Positions 22,429 through 34,394 of a DNA stretch of 64,000 nucleotides are shown in pieces; position 1 is the first letter of the stretch, and every line of letters starts with the position of its first letter. A program made the position numbers and the translations under genes. Source of the stretch: Gigantopelta aegis (taxonomy: Eukaryota; Mollusca; Gastropoda; Neomphalida; Peltospiridae); NCBI RefSeq assembly GCF_016097555.1, contig NC_054713.1, positions 41,672,390-41,736,389 of the forward strand, in the 5' to 3' direction. Under the pieces are notes generated by a model that was given only the letters and a program-made list of their open reading frames with translations, did not search any database and was not told the origin of the DNA.

Positions 22429-23548
22429 AGCATTCCCAGTCTGGAGCTCCACGCGGTAAGACGTGTTTGTTTCCCTTGTGCACACTGCACGTGCTTTCGT
22501 GTGCTCGACTTGGGGTCCTTCATTTCGTTGTTTTTGTCAGCAAAATGAAGTTTTCTACTGGGATGTATGCGGCCATTGGCACTGATTGAACTCTGGAACG
22601 CTTCTCGTTTCGACAGCCTGCACCACCAGGTTGGATTCTTTTTTAGCGAGATTCCTTGCCTCCACGTCATTTCTCAGTCTGACTGTCGACTTTTTTTTTT
22701 TCGTGACTCGTATGACGCCACGGTTGTTCGCGTTTAGTCTCTACATTTCCGAGCCTGTCCTAGCAGCACTGGAAGATTGACCGCCCCACTCTAAGAAGAA
22801 ATAGGAAGTGGGGTCGGCCCCTACTACTCTTTTTCTAGACTTTACCTTGCTTTATAGTGATACCATCTCGTATCCTCCGGAGTCGGGCCCGTCCGCACCA
22901 CTATACCAACCCATGACGACTGGACTATACCCTAGTCTGATACTCTCTCTCGTTCAGACGGATCCGGCTTCTCAAGATCTGTATTTCAGCACAGCACTAC
23001 ACCTTCAACGTCTATCGACTGTCAATCTAGGGGTTTTCTTGACGGGATGCAACCCATCTCGTCCCTTTAAAGGGACATTCCCGAGTTTGCTGCATTGTAA
23101 TATTTTTCCGACTAATAAAATATTTCTACGATTAAACTTACATATTAAATATATTTTCTTGTTTAGAATATCAGTGTCTGTATATTCAATATGTTTCTGG
23201 TCCTCTCAATATTTATAAGAAGCCCAAACTGGAGTTTGTCTTCAAATAATTTCGTACGTACGAAAAAATCTTTTTTGGGAAATAAAATGAAATTTAACCT
23301 AGTACAAATATTAGAACGACCAGAAATACGTTTAATATACAGCCATTAATAATTTATGCAGAAAAATATATTTGATATGTAATTACAATCGTTAAAATGT
23401 CTCTGTTAGTCGATAACATCTTAAACATAGCAGCAAACTCAGGAATGTCCCTTTAAGCTGTGCACCCAAACGGCCTTAACGAGGCCACTCGCGTAGACAT
23501 ATCGATCGGACTTTTAGATCTGCGTTCCAAATTTTATGTCGAAATTAC
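22429..23548 (+). repeat. Dispersed repeat X, copy 1 (split by a MITE)
   Basis: Shares long blocks with 62881-63589: CAGTCTGGAGCTC, GGGATGTATGCGGCCATTGG, ACCAGGTTGGATTC, CAGACGGATCCGGCTTCTCA, GGGGTTTTCTTGACG and AACGAGGCCA...TTATGTCGAAATT. Identity is roughly 85% by eye. No conserved long ORF and no terminal structure are seen, so the class is unknown. Confidence 0.7.
23071..23452. mobile_element. TTAA-flanked MITE (piggyBac-like)
   Basis: A 382-bp element. The ends are AGGGACATTCCCGAGTTTGC and, inverted, AGGGACATTCCTGAGTTTGC. TTAA is duplicated at 23067-23070 and 23453-23456. The other copy of repeat X lacks it, supporting the boundaries. It is non-coding; TTAA targets are typical of piggyBac-mobilised elements. 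Confidence 0.85.
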
Positions 23549-23719
23549 TTTTTTTTTAAAATATTATTAAATAGTCCGATCCTCTCTACTTTCTCTTATT
23601 TAATTTTGGACTGTCCTTCTAAAATACTCCAAATTATATAAATATTCGGCCGAGCAGTCAATTCTTTTTTATTTTTGGCTTGTAACCTTTTTTCTTTTTG
23701 TTTAATCTATTAACTATTA

Positions 23720-23875
23720 CTAATTGCTATTTTCAAAATTCTGCCCATTTTTAACCCCACCCCCTCCCCTCCATCCCGAGTCAGGCCATCGATCTTATCG
23801 GAGGTCGGACTCGGGATGGGCGTGTTCGAAACCCTAGTGGTATATGGGCACGTTAAACTAGTTGTCATCATCATC
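23720..23875 (+). mobile_element. SINE/LINE tail fragment
   Basis: CGGACTCGGGATGGGCGTGT then CGAAACCCTAGTGGTATATG and GGCACGTTAAAC; the last phrase recurs at 24268-24285. It looks like a tRNA-derived SINE 3' part, with the assignment uncertain. Confidence 0.4.
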
Positions 23876-26800
23876 CTTTTCTGAGCGAACTGGCAAAATA
23901 GCACGTACGCATCAAGCCAACTGGCGGTAACAGATGACCAGACCCGAAGCAGCCTTCGGAAACTCCCGGTAGGCCCTCGGAGGATAGCACTTCGGTTGCT
24001 GCAGCTTCGGGAATTGCCGGGAGTGACCCGCGGTATGTAACGAAGGGCTATGCTTTTTGGGACGGCTGTCTGGCCGAGGTCCAAGCCCGGGACCCCCAAA
24101 GTGGTGGGTTCACCGAGGTTACCTACAACAAGAGGAAACGCCGGTACGCTAACTCACCCGACTCTAATATCGCAGAGTCCCCCTCCGTGGGAGGGGGACT
24201 AAAACTAAAACTGTATCCCCACTCCTGTTAGAGCTAAAAGGAGGGTGCAATTAGCATTGACAAAGGTATATGGGCACGTTAAACTTAATTCCGTTGAGAT
24301 GGAGGTGGATCCTTTCCCCCCCGGGGGGGGGGGGGGGCGGGGGGCGGGGGGAGGTTTCCCAATTCTACAGACACGTCAAGCCAATAAGAGAGGGTAGGGG
24401 TGTGAGCCAAGTGCGACCACCTCCCACACCTACTGAAAATAAGGTCCCCTATCAAACTGTAAACAGAGGAGGGTTGACTCAGCAGGGTAGAGCCAAGCGT
24501 CCCCCCCCCCTCCCTCTTATTTAAGGAGAATAGCGAATACTTATTTGAGGGGAGTTCAGAGCAGTGCTCTGCTCCACTCAATCAGAACAGCCAATCCTAA
24601 CGTTTCCATTACCAACGTCACGGTATGGAACAATGGCTACTTGGATGTCCTCTTTGCCCGCACCCCCCCCCCCCCCCCGGTGGGGACCATCCGGGTGAAG
24701 GAGGTGGAACATACGCTCCACCTCTATCATATTAAACCTATTAAGTGCTCCAGATGTCAGAGGTGGGGCCATACCCAGAAAAAGTGTAGGTCTACACGGG
24801 AGCACCCAATATGCTTTAGGTGTGGGGCCGCTCACCCCAGGAGGACCCCCGATAGTCCGTGCACCAGACCAGTCTCTTGCGCGAACTGTAGGGGGGATCA
24901 CTGCACCCATTCCAAGGAGTGCCCTGACTATAAATGGGCGGTCCGCCTTATGGCGGGTGGGGTCCCTCCCTCAAGACCTGCGGGTAGCCAAGTCGGTGAG
25001 CCCCACCGTCCCGCCTCGGCGACTGGCGCAAGTCAGACTCAAAAGACAGTCGCACAGTGTTATTTCGGCTTCTCAGTCTATTAAACCTAAAACATATGCC
25101 GGCGCGACCTCTGGGGCAAGTAAATCGGATTTCGAACAACCGATAACAGCTCTCGATCTGGTTAGGATTATTTCGGGCATTTTCCTGAAACGAGAGATCC
25201 CAAAAGCCCCACATAAAAAAAATAATTCTGGATGACATTATAGTGGCGTCCAGGGATGCGTGCAGGGTTCTGAATTATCACCTGGCTATTAAGGTTAATT
25301 CTGCTGCCATTGAGACCCGTAGTGTCTCGTGGTATAAAGCCAGGGATCTAACAGTCACGGAGACGCAAGGAAATGCTAGTGTGGATTAACTTTTAATAGT
25401 TTCTCCTACCAACTAGTACTGTTCCGTCCCCCATTATGTCTACATATAATAAAGATGTTTTAAAGAATACTAATATTAATTATAATAATAGCAATAATGT
25501 TCATATTTAAAAAGTTGACAATTTGGGCCTGGTTATTTTACAATGGAATGCCAAGGGCCTGCGATCGAATGGACCTGAGCTTAAAAAATATTTGGAATTA
25601 AATAAAAATATAGATACTATTGCCATTCAAGAGTCCTGGATTGCAAACGTTACAGATAAAATCAAACGTATTAAACTCTTTACTGAGTACAAAATTCAGG
25701 GTTATACTGGGCTCTTTTATACGAATGACAATAGTATTAGGGGTGGTGTAGCTACCTTTGTCAAAGATAGTATTTCCCACTCTCAAATTAAGACCGGTAA
25801 TGGTCATCCAAGTATCGAGGTTGTTGGAGTAGCCATTCGCGCTAAATCTGGGGATATTAATATATTTAACTATTATGTTCATCCTGCTACTTCCGGTATT
25901 AAATTAAATTTAAAAAAAAAAATTGGAACCGATTGGTAACTATAACAAAAACTTAATTATCTTAGGGGATTTTAATAGTAAAAATAAACTTTGGGGTTCT
26001 AAGGTTACCAATCTTCAAGGCCGTATTATTGATACTTTTATCGAAAAGTTAGATCTAGTCTGTTTAAATGACGGAAGTAGTACTTTTCTTTCGGACTCCT
26101 ATCATACCTGGTCTTGCCTTGGCGTTACATTGGTCTCCAGTAATATGGCGGCTGGTTGTGGGTGGGAGGTCCTCGATGACTTGGGTAGTGATCACCTACC
26201 AATTAAAACTATGTATAATATCTCTGATCTCTGGATAAATAAAACTAAATATAAACTTAAATGGAATTTTAATAGAGCTAATTCGTCCCGGTTTGGATAC
26301 CTGTGTGCCAAATTAGATCATGAGCAAATAAGAGATTGTAACATAGATAAATTTAATAAAAATTTAGTAGTAGCCATTATTGATATTGCTAAAGAGACTA
26401 TTCCTTTCTATTCTACTAAAAATAATTATAATCCAGTCCCTTGGTGGACTGAAGAATTATCTAATCTTAAAAAACTTAAAAATAAATGGAGAATAAAAAA
26501 AAAAAAAAAAGCAAATACTGAGGAAAATGTTAAAAATTTTAAAGATAGTAAGTATAAGCTGAAACTCAGTATTAATAAAGCTAAACAATCCTCATGGACT
26601 CAGTTTTGTGGCTCCCTAAACAGGAACTCAAAGGTTAGAGAGGTGTGGTCGAAGATCAAAAGGGTGAAAGGGAAACTATCTAGTATTAAAACGATACTTA
26701 AAAATAATAAAATATGTAAAACTAATCAGGATAAAGCTAACGTTTTAGGAGCTGCCTTTAGGAATAACTCTGCCACTAATAATTATAATAAAGAATTTCA

Positions 26801-28165
26801 AAGTAGGAAAATTAAAATTGAAAAGACTAGCCCGATCCCTCATGAACCCTGCTCTTTGAAGGATGACCTGCCGTATAATGCACCATTTACATTGCAGGAG
26901 CTTCTGGGTGCTTTTGGTGGCCGAAAGGCCACGGCTCCTGGCCCTGATAATTTTAGTTATATTTTTCTGAAAAATATGCCCACCAAAACACTAGAGCTGT
27001 TCCTGGGATTATTTAATTTGATATGGAGCGAGGGGTACCTCCCACTGGAGTGGAAGCACGCTGAAGTGTTTACACTCCCTAAAGTGGGTAAGGATCTCTC
27101 CTTCCCTACTAATTATAGACCTATTTCGTTAACATCCAGCGTTTGCAAGACCATGGAATGCATGGTTAACAACCGCCTTGTCCACTTTCTGGAGGTAAAT
27201 AGTTTATTGTCTACCTTCCAGAGTGGTTTTAGAAAACATCACTCCACTACTGACCACATTGTACGTCTTCAAACCGAGTTTAAAGATGCCATGCGGAATG
27301 GACACAAGGTGGGTGGAGTGTTTTAGATATTGAAAAGGTGTATGACGTGGTCTGGCGACGTGGTTTGTTGATGAAAGCTTACAAAATGGGGATAAAAGGT
27401 GCGATGTTCACATTCATATCTCAATTTTTAATGCATAGAACATTCGCAGTTAATGTTAATGGTTATTTTCCCCCCATTTTGACACTGGAAAATGGTATCC
27501 CACAAGGCTCGGTGATAGCACCTACCCTTTTTGCAGTCTTTATTAATGATTTAGCTGAGGTGGTTATAAAAAATAAAATGAAAGTATTAAGACTAAGTTA
27601 AGTATCGGTCTCTTTGCAGACGATACAGCATTCTGGAGAATCGCAAATGATTATGAGGACCTTCAAAAAGATCTCCAGGTGGATGTTAATAATCTAGCCC
27701 TGTGGTCCAGAGCTTGGGGTGTTACCATTTCCAATGCTAAAACTAAAAGTATAATTTTCCATAAGAAAAGACAGTTTAAATCAATTTGTGATTTGAAATT
27801 AAAATTTAATGAAGTTATAATTAATCATGTGCAATCGGTCAAATTTCTAGGAGTAATCTTTGACCACAATCTTAGTTTTGGGGAGCACATTACTGAGGTG
27901 ACTGGTAATTGCACTATTTACCTTAAGTTATTAAGGGTATTATCAGGCACACCATGGGGTGTTGACCGTAAAACATTGCTCATGATCTTCGAGGCCTTCA
28001 TTGTGTCCAGGCTGCAATATGGGGCGCAGGCCTTCGGTTGCGCCAGCCAAACCCAGCCCAGGAAACTTGACAGCGTATATGGTAGGGCTCTCAAAATTAT
28101 AGTAGGGGGCACTATCTGTACGCCGTATGATAGTGTAATGGTTGAGCTGGGTGTTATGCCTTTGG

Positions 28166-28266
28166 CCCTTAGGAGGATCAGGCAGGGTTTAAGATATTTT
28201 AATAAAATTCGTAGTATGGTACCTGATACTCCTGTCAACCAACTTAAACCTATATTAATTAAGAAT
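28166..28266 (+). repeat. 101-bp target duplication, left copy
   Basis: Identical over all 101 bases to 29746-29846; both are host-LINE sequence (CCCTTAGGAGGATCAGGCAG ... ATTAATTAAGAAT) flanking the L1-like fragment. Confidence 0.9.
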
Positions 28267-29745
28267 TCTGTGCAGCAGTCGATATTGAAACCATATTAAT
28301 GTAGTGTCTTTTAAACATTTAAAAGGTAAAACATAATATTTTGTCCATGTAAGATGGTCAAATATTAAACCCTTGCTTGCATACTTTGTTTGTGACTTTG
28401 GAGTGGTGATTTTATTATTCAAAATATTGTACATAACCTTACTTGTTGTATTCTTGTTCAACAGAAAAATCAGTTTAAAAGGAAAAATTGGTATTTTAAT
28501 TTTGCTAAACTCTGTTACAGTTAAGCTATCTTGTGTTTGTAAAAAGGCTTTTACAGCGTTTGTTAGCGATGCATAATGTAAAAAGTTAGTATTTATGTTA
28601 TATTTTTGGTTAAAGGATTCAAATGTAAGAAAGTCTCCTTCCTCGTCCAGTATGTCGCCAATAAAAATGACTCCTTTGTTAATATAGTTCTTATACATAA
28701 ATGGTTTATTATTTAATAATATGTTGGTATTATACCAACTATTCAATCCTTGAATATCTTCAGTGGTTTGTAACTTTTGATATTTTTGAACTAGTGCCCA
28801 ACTACACAAAACATCTTTCCAAAACATATTTCTTACTCTTTCCTTTTTAATTACAAGAAAGTAATCTCCGTATATAACAAGGTCTTTAGTTCGTAACTTT
28901 GTGGTGGACTCAAATAATGTAACCCATTTTGTACTTTGTCGGAAAATTCTTTGTATCCACGTTGATTTTAAAGATGTAACAAGGTGTACTATATCAGGAA
29001 TATTTAAACCGCCATATTTATTATCTTGTACTAATACATCTCGCTTGATTTTTTCTGGTTTATTTTGCCAAATAAATTTTAAAAACATGTTTTTAAGAGC
29101 TTGTATCATATGTGTTGGTGGATTTGGCAGTGCTATTAAAAGATGTGTGATTTTTGGTATTATTAAGGTTTTAAGGACTGTAACCCTTCCAAGTACTGAC
29201 AATTTCCTAATTGACCAAAGTTTCATTACATTCTGCATATCTTTAATTTTCGAATTATAATTACAATCTATAATTTCATCTAAATTAACTGTGAAATTTA
29301 TACCAAGGAGGTTAAATTTATTTTCACCCCATTCTAGCTTCCACCGTGTATGATGATATACTTCTTTAGAATATTTTTTGCTGCCTATCCAAATGGCTTT
29401 AGACTTTGTATAATTTATTTTTAAACCTGAGATATCTGAGTAGTAATCAAGTAAAACCATTGTACTTTCCAGAGACTGGGATGTCCTGTCAAGAATAAAA
29501 GTAGTATCATCTGCGTATTGAGTTATTAAATATTCTTCGCCTTCAATAGAAATACCTTTAATGTCATTGTTATTTCTCACAAGAATTGAAAGAATTTCGG
29601 CACAAATTAAAAAGATATAAGGTGAGAGTGGATCTCCCTGCCTACATCCTCTTTCGAGTTTAAATGTTTCTGACATATGACCGTTTTGTATTACACTCGA
29701 CATCGAATTTTTGTACAAAGTTTTTACCCATCTTATAATTGAGGA
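28267..29745 (-). mobile_element. L1-like ORF2 internal fragment inserted in the I-like LINE
   Basis: One open minus-strand frame covers RT and downstream ORF2: FKLERGCRQGDPLSPYIFLI, QYADDTTFILDRTSQSLEST, GLKINYTKSKAIWIGSKK, KYGGLNIPDIVHLVTSLKST, ending at FQYRLLHRILN. Both ends are cut inside coding sequence: there is no 5' part, no 3' UTR and no poly-A tail. The frame is intact for about 480 codons, so the insertion is recent. It lies between perfect 101-bp direct repeats of the host LINE. Confidence 0.85.
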
Positions 29746-29846
29746 CCCTTAGGAGGATCAGGCAGGGTTTAAGATATTTTAATAAAATTCGTAGTATGGT
29801 ACCTGATACTCCTGTCAACCAACTTAAACCTATATTAATTAAGAAT
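29746..29846 (+). repeat. 101-bp target duplication, right copy
   Basis: Perfect copy of 28166-28266. The host LINE continues from here into its RNase H domain (NINRDRDMSVVSYLNKF). Confidence 0.9.
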
Positions 29847-31699
29847 ATAAACAGAGATAGGGACATGTCTGTTGTTTCTTATTTGAATAAATTCGCAAAT
29901 GACTTTGGGATAGTTGGTCTTCCTTTGGGTAGGATGGTAATTGATTCTGCCCTCCCATGGCAGGCCGACTCCCCACAAGTTCATTACCACCTCAGGGAAG
30001 AGATTACTAGAACAGACAATATTAATTTTAAGAAAGTAATTTTTTCACGCAGTGGTTGGGGAATTCTGCCCGGATGTAATTCAGATCTATACAGACGGGT
30101 CGAAGGACCCAAACACTGGGAAAACAGGGATGGCCTTTATAATCAAAAATGTTAATTTTAAACATCCTGTAGCTATTAGGGCTAGGCTGTCGGATAACTG
30201 CCGAACTTATGGCCATACTGTATTCCCTGAAGTGGGTCGAACGTTATCATAAAAATAATAGCCCTAGCAGATATGTCCTTTTCTCTGATAGTCTCAGTGC
30301 CCTGCAGGCAATCAGTGGCGCCCATAGTGTCAGGCCGGAAATTATTCGAAAAATTTCTAAAACTTATGATAATGTTGTAGGTAAAGGAATTGAACTCGTC
30401 ATGGAATGGGTTCCGGCGCACATTGGGATAGCCGGTAATGAGTTGGCTGATGAGAACGCTAAAAGGAGTTTGCAGGACCTCGTGGTCGGTGTACAGGTGG
30501 AACACAACTATAATGAAATAAATTCAATAGCTGAGCCACACTTTGGACGTCTGTGGCAGACCGAATGGGACCACAGAACCAGAGTGTGGCATGCATATAT
30601 TAAACCAAGGGCGACTACTCCTGGTCCGATTTCATTTAATGTCAAAGCCACAAAAATTATTGCAAGACTACGAATGGGCACTTCGTCTGCACTTAATGAT
30701 ACTAAATTTAAAATGAAGAAAATAAATTCACCAATTGTTTGGTATGCCACAAAATAGAAAACGTAAATAATTTTTTGATTGAGTGTACCAAACATTCTAA
30801 AATTAGATTGAATTTGATTAATTATTTAAATAAGATTAATTAAAAATTTAATGCTTTGAATATTTTGAATCCACCTAAGGAGCATAAAATGACAATCGAC
30901 AGGTTGGTGATCGCCTTTGTATACCAATCTAAAATTAATATTTAAGTAAGATAGACTTCCTCTGGTCCCGGGCGGTCACTGCTAAGGCATTGTTAGATAG
31001 GTGCGAAGGTGACCGCGTAGGGGGTCGGAGGGGGTATATATAACGGGTCCCGTGATAGCATTCGGTAAGTTCCGGTCGGTGCGGGGGGGGGGGGGGGGGG
31101 CATTTTGGTGCTGCGCTCCGGGCCTGGCCGGGACTCCCCCTGTTAAATGCACTTAGGTCCATTAGGGTATGCTCTACGGGATCTGTTTAACAATATGTTT
31201 AATACTCTGTGGGTACGGCAATAACACTAGTATATAGTAGTTGCCTCCCCTCCCTTATGGAGTTGGAAGGACGTTGCCTTACCCATATGCTCCGCTTCTC
31301 AATCCTCTTTTCCGTGTGCATTGTCGCGCCTGGCGGGCTTCGGATTCGTTGTAATTATTTAATTTTAACAATGTACCGGTTTTTTAATTATAAATTTTTA
31401 TATTTTTAATATATTTTATATTGATATTTTAATTGTATTTATAAATATCTTAATGTCTGTAGATTTGTTTTATGAATGGTGAAGGATGAATGTTTTATTG
31501 CTTCGGGCTGATTATTGGGGGAGTGTTATCTGGAAGTAGCAGCCCCCCTTCTCGCCGACCAAATATATTGTATAAATTATTTCAATTTTTAGTTTGGTGT
31601 TATTTTTTAAATTTGTTACGTTACTAGCGTGCTCGTTTTAATTTGTTTTAATTTATTTTATACATGTTTTTAATCTATTTGTAATAAAAAGAAGCCGGT

Positions 31700-33140
31700 A
31701 TTCAATAGGGCGGTGCGCTGCTCCTATCCTAGTTGATGGAACCTGGTACTATACCCCGACTCCACCCTCTAGTGTTCTAAATTAAAGGGTCACATCGTCT
31801 GGTGAATGACGTAACCTTCAGGTTCTCGCGGTCAACAGAGAGGCGCCTCTGGACTTCAAGATCATCCGAATACGTTTTCGCTCTGCCAGACTCACCAGAC
31901 GCAAACTTTCCTGTATCGTGCTAATCACCGGCGGACATGGATCACTCTCCTAGTGATCCAGCCGCTAGATCTTAACCTCGAGGAACACCGAGAATGGAGG
32001 GCACGACGGTTGGGTTGGCTGGGAGGGGTTGTGTGTGTGTGTGGGGGGGGGGGGTTTGGGTGTGGGGGGGGTATGGTATGCCACCGGAAGTAGGTTAGGG
32101 CCATAGGCGTAGGCGGTTTCGGCCGAAGGGGGAGTTAGGTTTGTCCGGGAGACTGCCTCCCCCCTCCCCCCTCAGGACCCTCCCCTGTTTTGGCCACACT
32201 GAAGTTCCCGATATAATTGGTGCCCCTTATAACACTCTATCCCCTACTAAAGAAACTTCCTGGGACCTGGGCCCAGCCTCCTGGAAACTAACCCCCTTAA
32301 AAACTCTAGGGCTAAATAGAGAAATCTATATGGTATTATTTTATATTTAGAAACGTCCGATCCAAAATGGCGTCAACATTTTATAAATATTTAAATTATA
32401 TTTATTAATTTTTATTAGAAATGGCGTATTTAAAATAAATTTGTAAAGCCCCCCTACCCTCATTGGCTTAAGTTCAAAATTGACCTAAGTAATTCTGCCC
32501 CGGATTGGACCCCTGGCTTCCAGAGGTCGAACCCGAGGTAGACATGCCTCCCAGTTTTTGTTGTTAATTATTTTTATAAAACGTAATTTTAATACAATTC
32601 AATACAGATTTTTTAAACAGAATAAATAAAACTTTAAAAAAAATATCCGTGAACGTAAATAAAATACAAAGTTATAGGAATGCTCAGAACAACGTCTGAA
32701 GTGGTTTTAATTTATTATCCTCTATTTGTTATTTGATTTGAAGCAGTAGTAATGTACCAGGTACTATTAAAGTTCACACTAATAACCACAAATGCCTGTG
32801 TATCAGGCACTGTTGTCATTGTCACACTTGCAGGGTACTATTATATATCCAATGACGCTTTGTAATATTCTTGAAACTAATTGCATACTTGTTTGTTTCA
32901 TTTATGATATATATGTTGACTATATGTTGCATTTGACGGTTTTAGTCTGATTTGGTGGTGTGCACCCTATACTTCATCAATAAGGTGTGACCTCTCCAAT
33001 GAGTGGATTTGGTACCAAAACAACGAAGCCAGCACATACAATTCTAAGCCGTTGGCATATACCAAGCCAAGTTCTCAACAGGATACAGCAACAACAAAAA
33101 CAAACAAAGAAAGTAAAATAAAGTCCTCCAAATACAAAGC
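31700..33140. other. No gene; G/C-tract-rich and repeat-like sequence
   Basis: Contains a perfect hairpin (GGATCACT-CTCCT-AGTGATCC, about 31939-31959) with extra pairing GCGG/CCGC outside it, and several G and C tracts. It could include the 3' end of the LINE or another element. I see no coding sequence. Confidence 0.4.
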
Positions 33141-33141
33141 T

Positions 33142-33250
33142 GGGCCCCGTTCCACGAAGCGATGTTAGTGTTAAGACCACCTAAAGCACATAAGACAGTC
33201 ATCCATTTAAGGTGATTTTAGAACTAAAATCGCTTCTTGGAACGGGGGCC
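33142..33250. mobile_element. Short palindromic MITE (GGCCCCGTTCCACGAAGCGAT)
   Basis: About 109 bp. The left GGCCCCGTTCCACGAAGCGA pairs with the inverted right end GGCCCCCGTTCCAAGAAGCGA. It is non-coding and nearly self-complementary; the family is unassigned. Confidence 0.7.
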
Positions 33251-33799
33251 AAGAAACAAATAAACAAACAACAAACAAACAAACAAAAAACAAATAAACA
33301 AAATAACGTTATCACAGGCCCGTAGGAACCGGGGAAGGAGGGGTGGGGGGGGGGGGGGGGGAGGGAAATGTGTCCCACGCTTGAGGATGAAAATGTACGG
33401 GGTTTTTTTGTCTTACATTATAATAAATATAGATTAAAATGTGGCTTGTTCACCACCACCCCACCCCACCCCAACCCCCACCTCATTAGCGACTGTAGCA
33501 CCCTCGCTAGAGATTGTGCCCCCATTCTAAATATTGTTCCTACGGGACTGTATCATAATCCAAATTCGTATCTCTGCACAAAGCAGATTCAAATGGTTGT
33601 TTTGACAAGGTCGTATACGGTTAGCACTGCCGCTTGCTTATCCATTTTTACCAATCTAGAGAATACGTATCTCACTGCAGCCTGGTTCCGTTTTCACTCC
33701 CCCATCCACCCAGTCATTTTATAGTGGGTACGGGCCTACAGGCCGAACAGAATGAACAAAAGGAAAAGGCGAACACGAGATTTACACTCGACCAGTTAA

Positions 33800-33805
33800 T
33801 TTATT
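33800..33805 (-). terminator. Gene B poly-A signal
   Basis: AATAAA on the minus strand, 58 bases after the gene B stop codon, a usual position for the cleavage signal. Confidence 0.6.
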
Positions 33806-33862
33806 AATTTCATCTGAACGAAACCCAGTGCCGAAGATTTAGTGAAGAAGTCCCGCATTTCC

Positions 33863-34032
33863 TTAATATCCTTGTCCGTCGGATTCAAATCCACGTCCGG
33901 CAAATCCATTTCCGAATCCATGTCCGAGTCCATTTCTGAGTCCATGTCCGAATCCAGCTCCGTGAGCGCCAAATCCAGCTCCAGCTCCGTGAGCGCCAAA
34001 TCCAGCTCCGTGACCGTAGACGTTTCCGTATC
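33863..34032 (-). CDS. Gene B exon 3: glycine-rich C-terminus
   Basis: The acceptor CACTGTCTGTTGTAG starts a 170-bp minus-strand exon whose first two bases complete the split GGA codon left by exon 2. It reads GYGNVYGHGAGFGAHGAGAG, FGAHGAGFGHGLRNGLGHGF, then GNGFAGRGFESDGQGY and a TAA at 33863-33865. The Gly/His/Ala/Phe pattern continues that of exon 2. Glycine-rich secreted chains of this kind are common among mollusc shell-matrix, cuticle-like and antimicrobial proteins; which applies here is unknown. Confidence 0.75.
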
Positions 34033-34061
34033 CTACAACAGACAGTGAGAGTTTTGAGTCA

Positions 34062-34362
34062 AAGTTTGTTTTGTTTAAAGAAACCACCAGAGCACATTGA
34101 TTTATGAACCATCGGCTATTGTATGTCAACTATTTTGTAATTTTGACATATAGTCTTAGAGAGGAAACCCAATATAATTTTCCATTAGTAGCAAGCGATC
34201 TTTTGTAGGCACCATCCCACAGACAGGATAGCACATACCACGACCTTTGATATATCAGCCGTGGAGCATTGTCTGGAACGAGAAATAGCCCATTCCGTCC
34301 ACCGATGGAGATCGATTCCACAACGACTTCACATCAGGCAAGTGGTTTAACACTGGGCTTCG
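34062..34362 (-). mobile_element. S2-tailed SINE, near full length
   Basis: Inverted S2 tail (AGTTTGTTTTGTTTAAAGAA), body (CCCACAGACAGGATAGCACA) and a degraded tRNA-like head. It ends only about 27 bases from the acceptor of gene B exon 3. Confidence 0.8.
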
Positions 34363-34394
34363 TTCTCAAACAAGGAAAACGCTGTAATATATCT

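Larger units (their letters stand above)
23880..31690 (+). mobile_element. I-group-like LINE, nearly full length, degenerate
   Basis: ORF1 traces start with GGFTEVTYNKRKRRYANSPD (about 24090) and end in three zinc knuckles at 24740-24940 (CSRCQRWGHTQKKC, CFRCGAAHPRRTPDSPC, CANCRGDHCTHSKEC). ORF2 has an APE endonuclease (25523-26230: LQWNAKGLRSNGPELK ... GDFNSKNKLWGS, SDHLPI), a reverse transcriptase (26900-28290: NYRPISLTSSVCKTME, GIPQGSVIAPTLF, LFADDTAFW) and an RNase H (30060-30480: IYTDGSKDPNTGK, SDSLSALQAI, WVPAHIGIAGNELAD), then a CxxC tail to about 30945. Endonuclease, RT and RNase H in that order fit the I/Nimb/LOA-type group. Several frameshifts occur (near 25910 in poly-A, 27325, 27600, 30150). 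An L1-like piece splits it at 28267-29745. Confidence 0.8.

Noticed and set aside
24270-24581. Gly/Pro-rich ORFs near the poly-G tract
   Set aside because: They lie in the LINE's degenerate ORF1 region and depend on homopolymer runs.
33796-34048. Ser/Glu/Asp-rich ORFs on both strands over gene B exon 3
   Set aside because: Shadows of the glycine-rich exon in other frames; they fit neither the splice phase nor the signal peptide.
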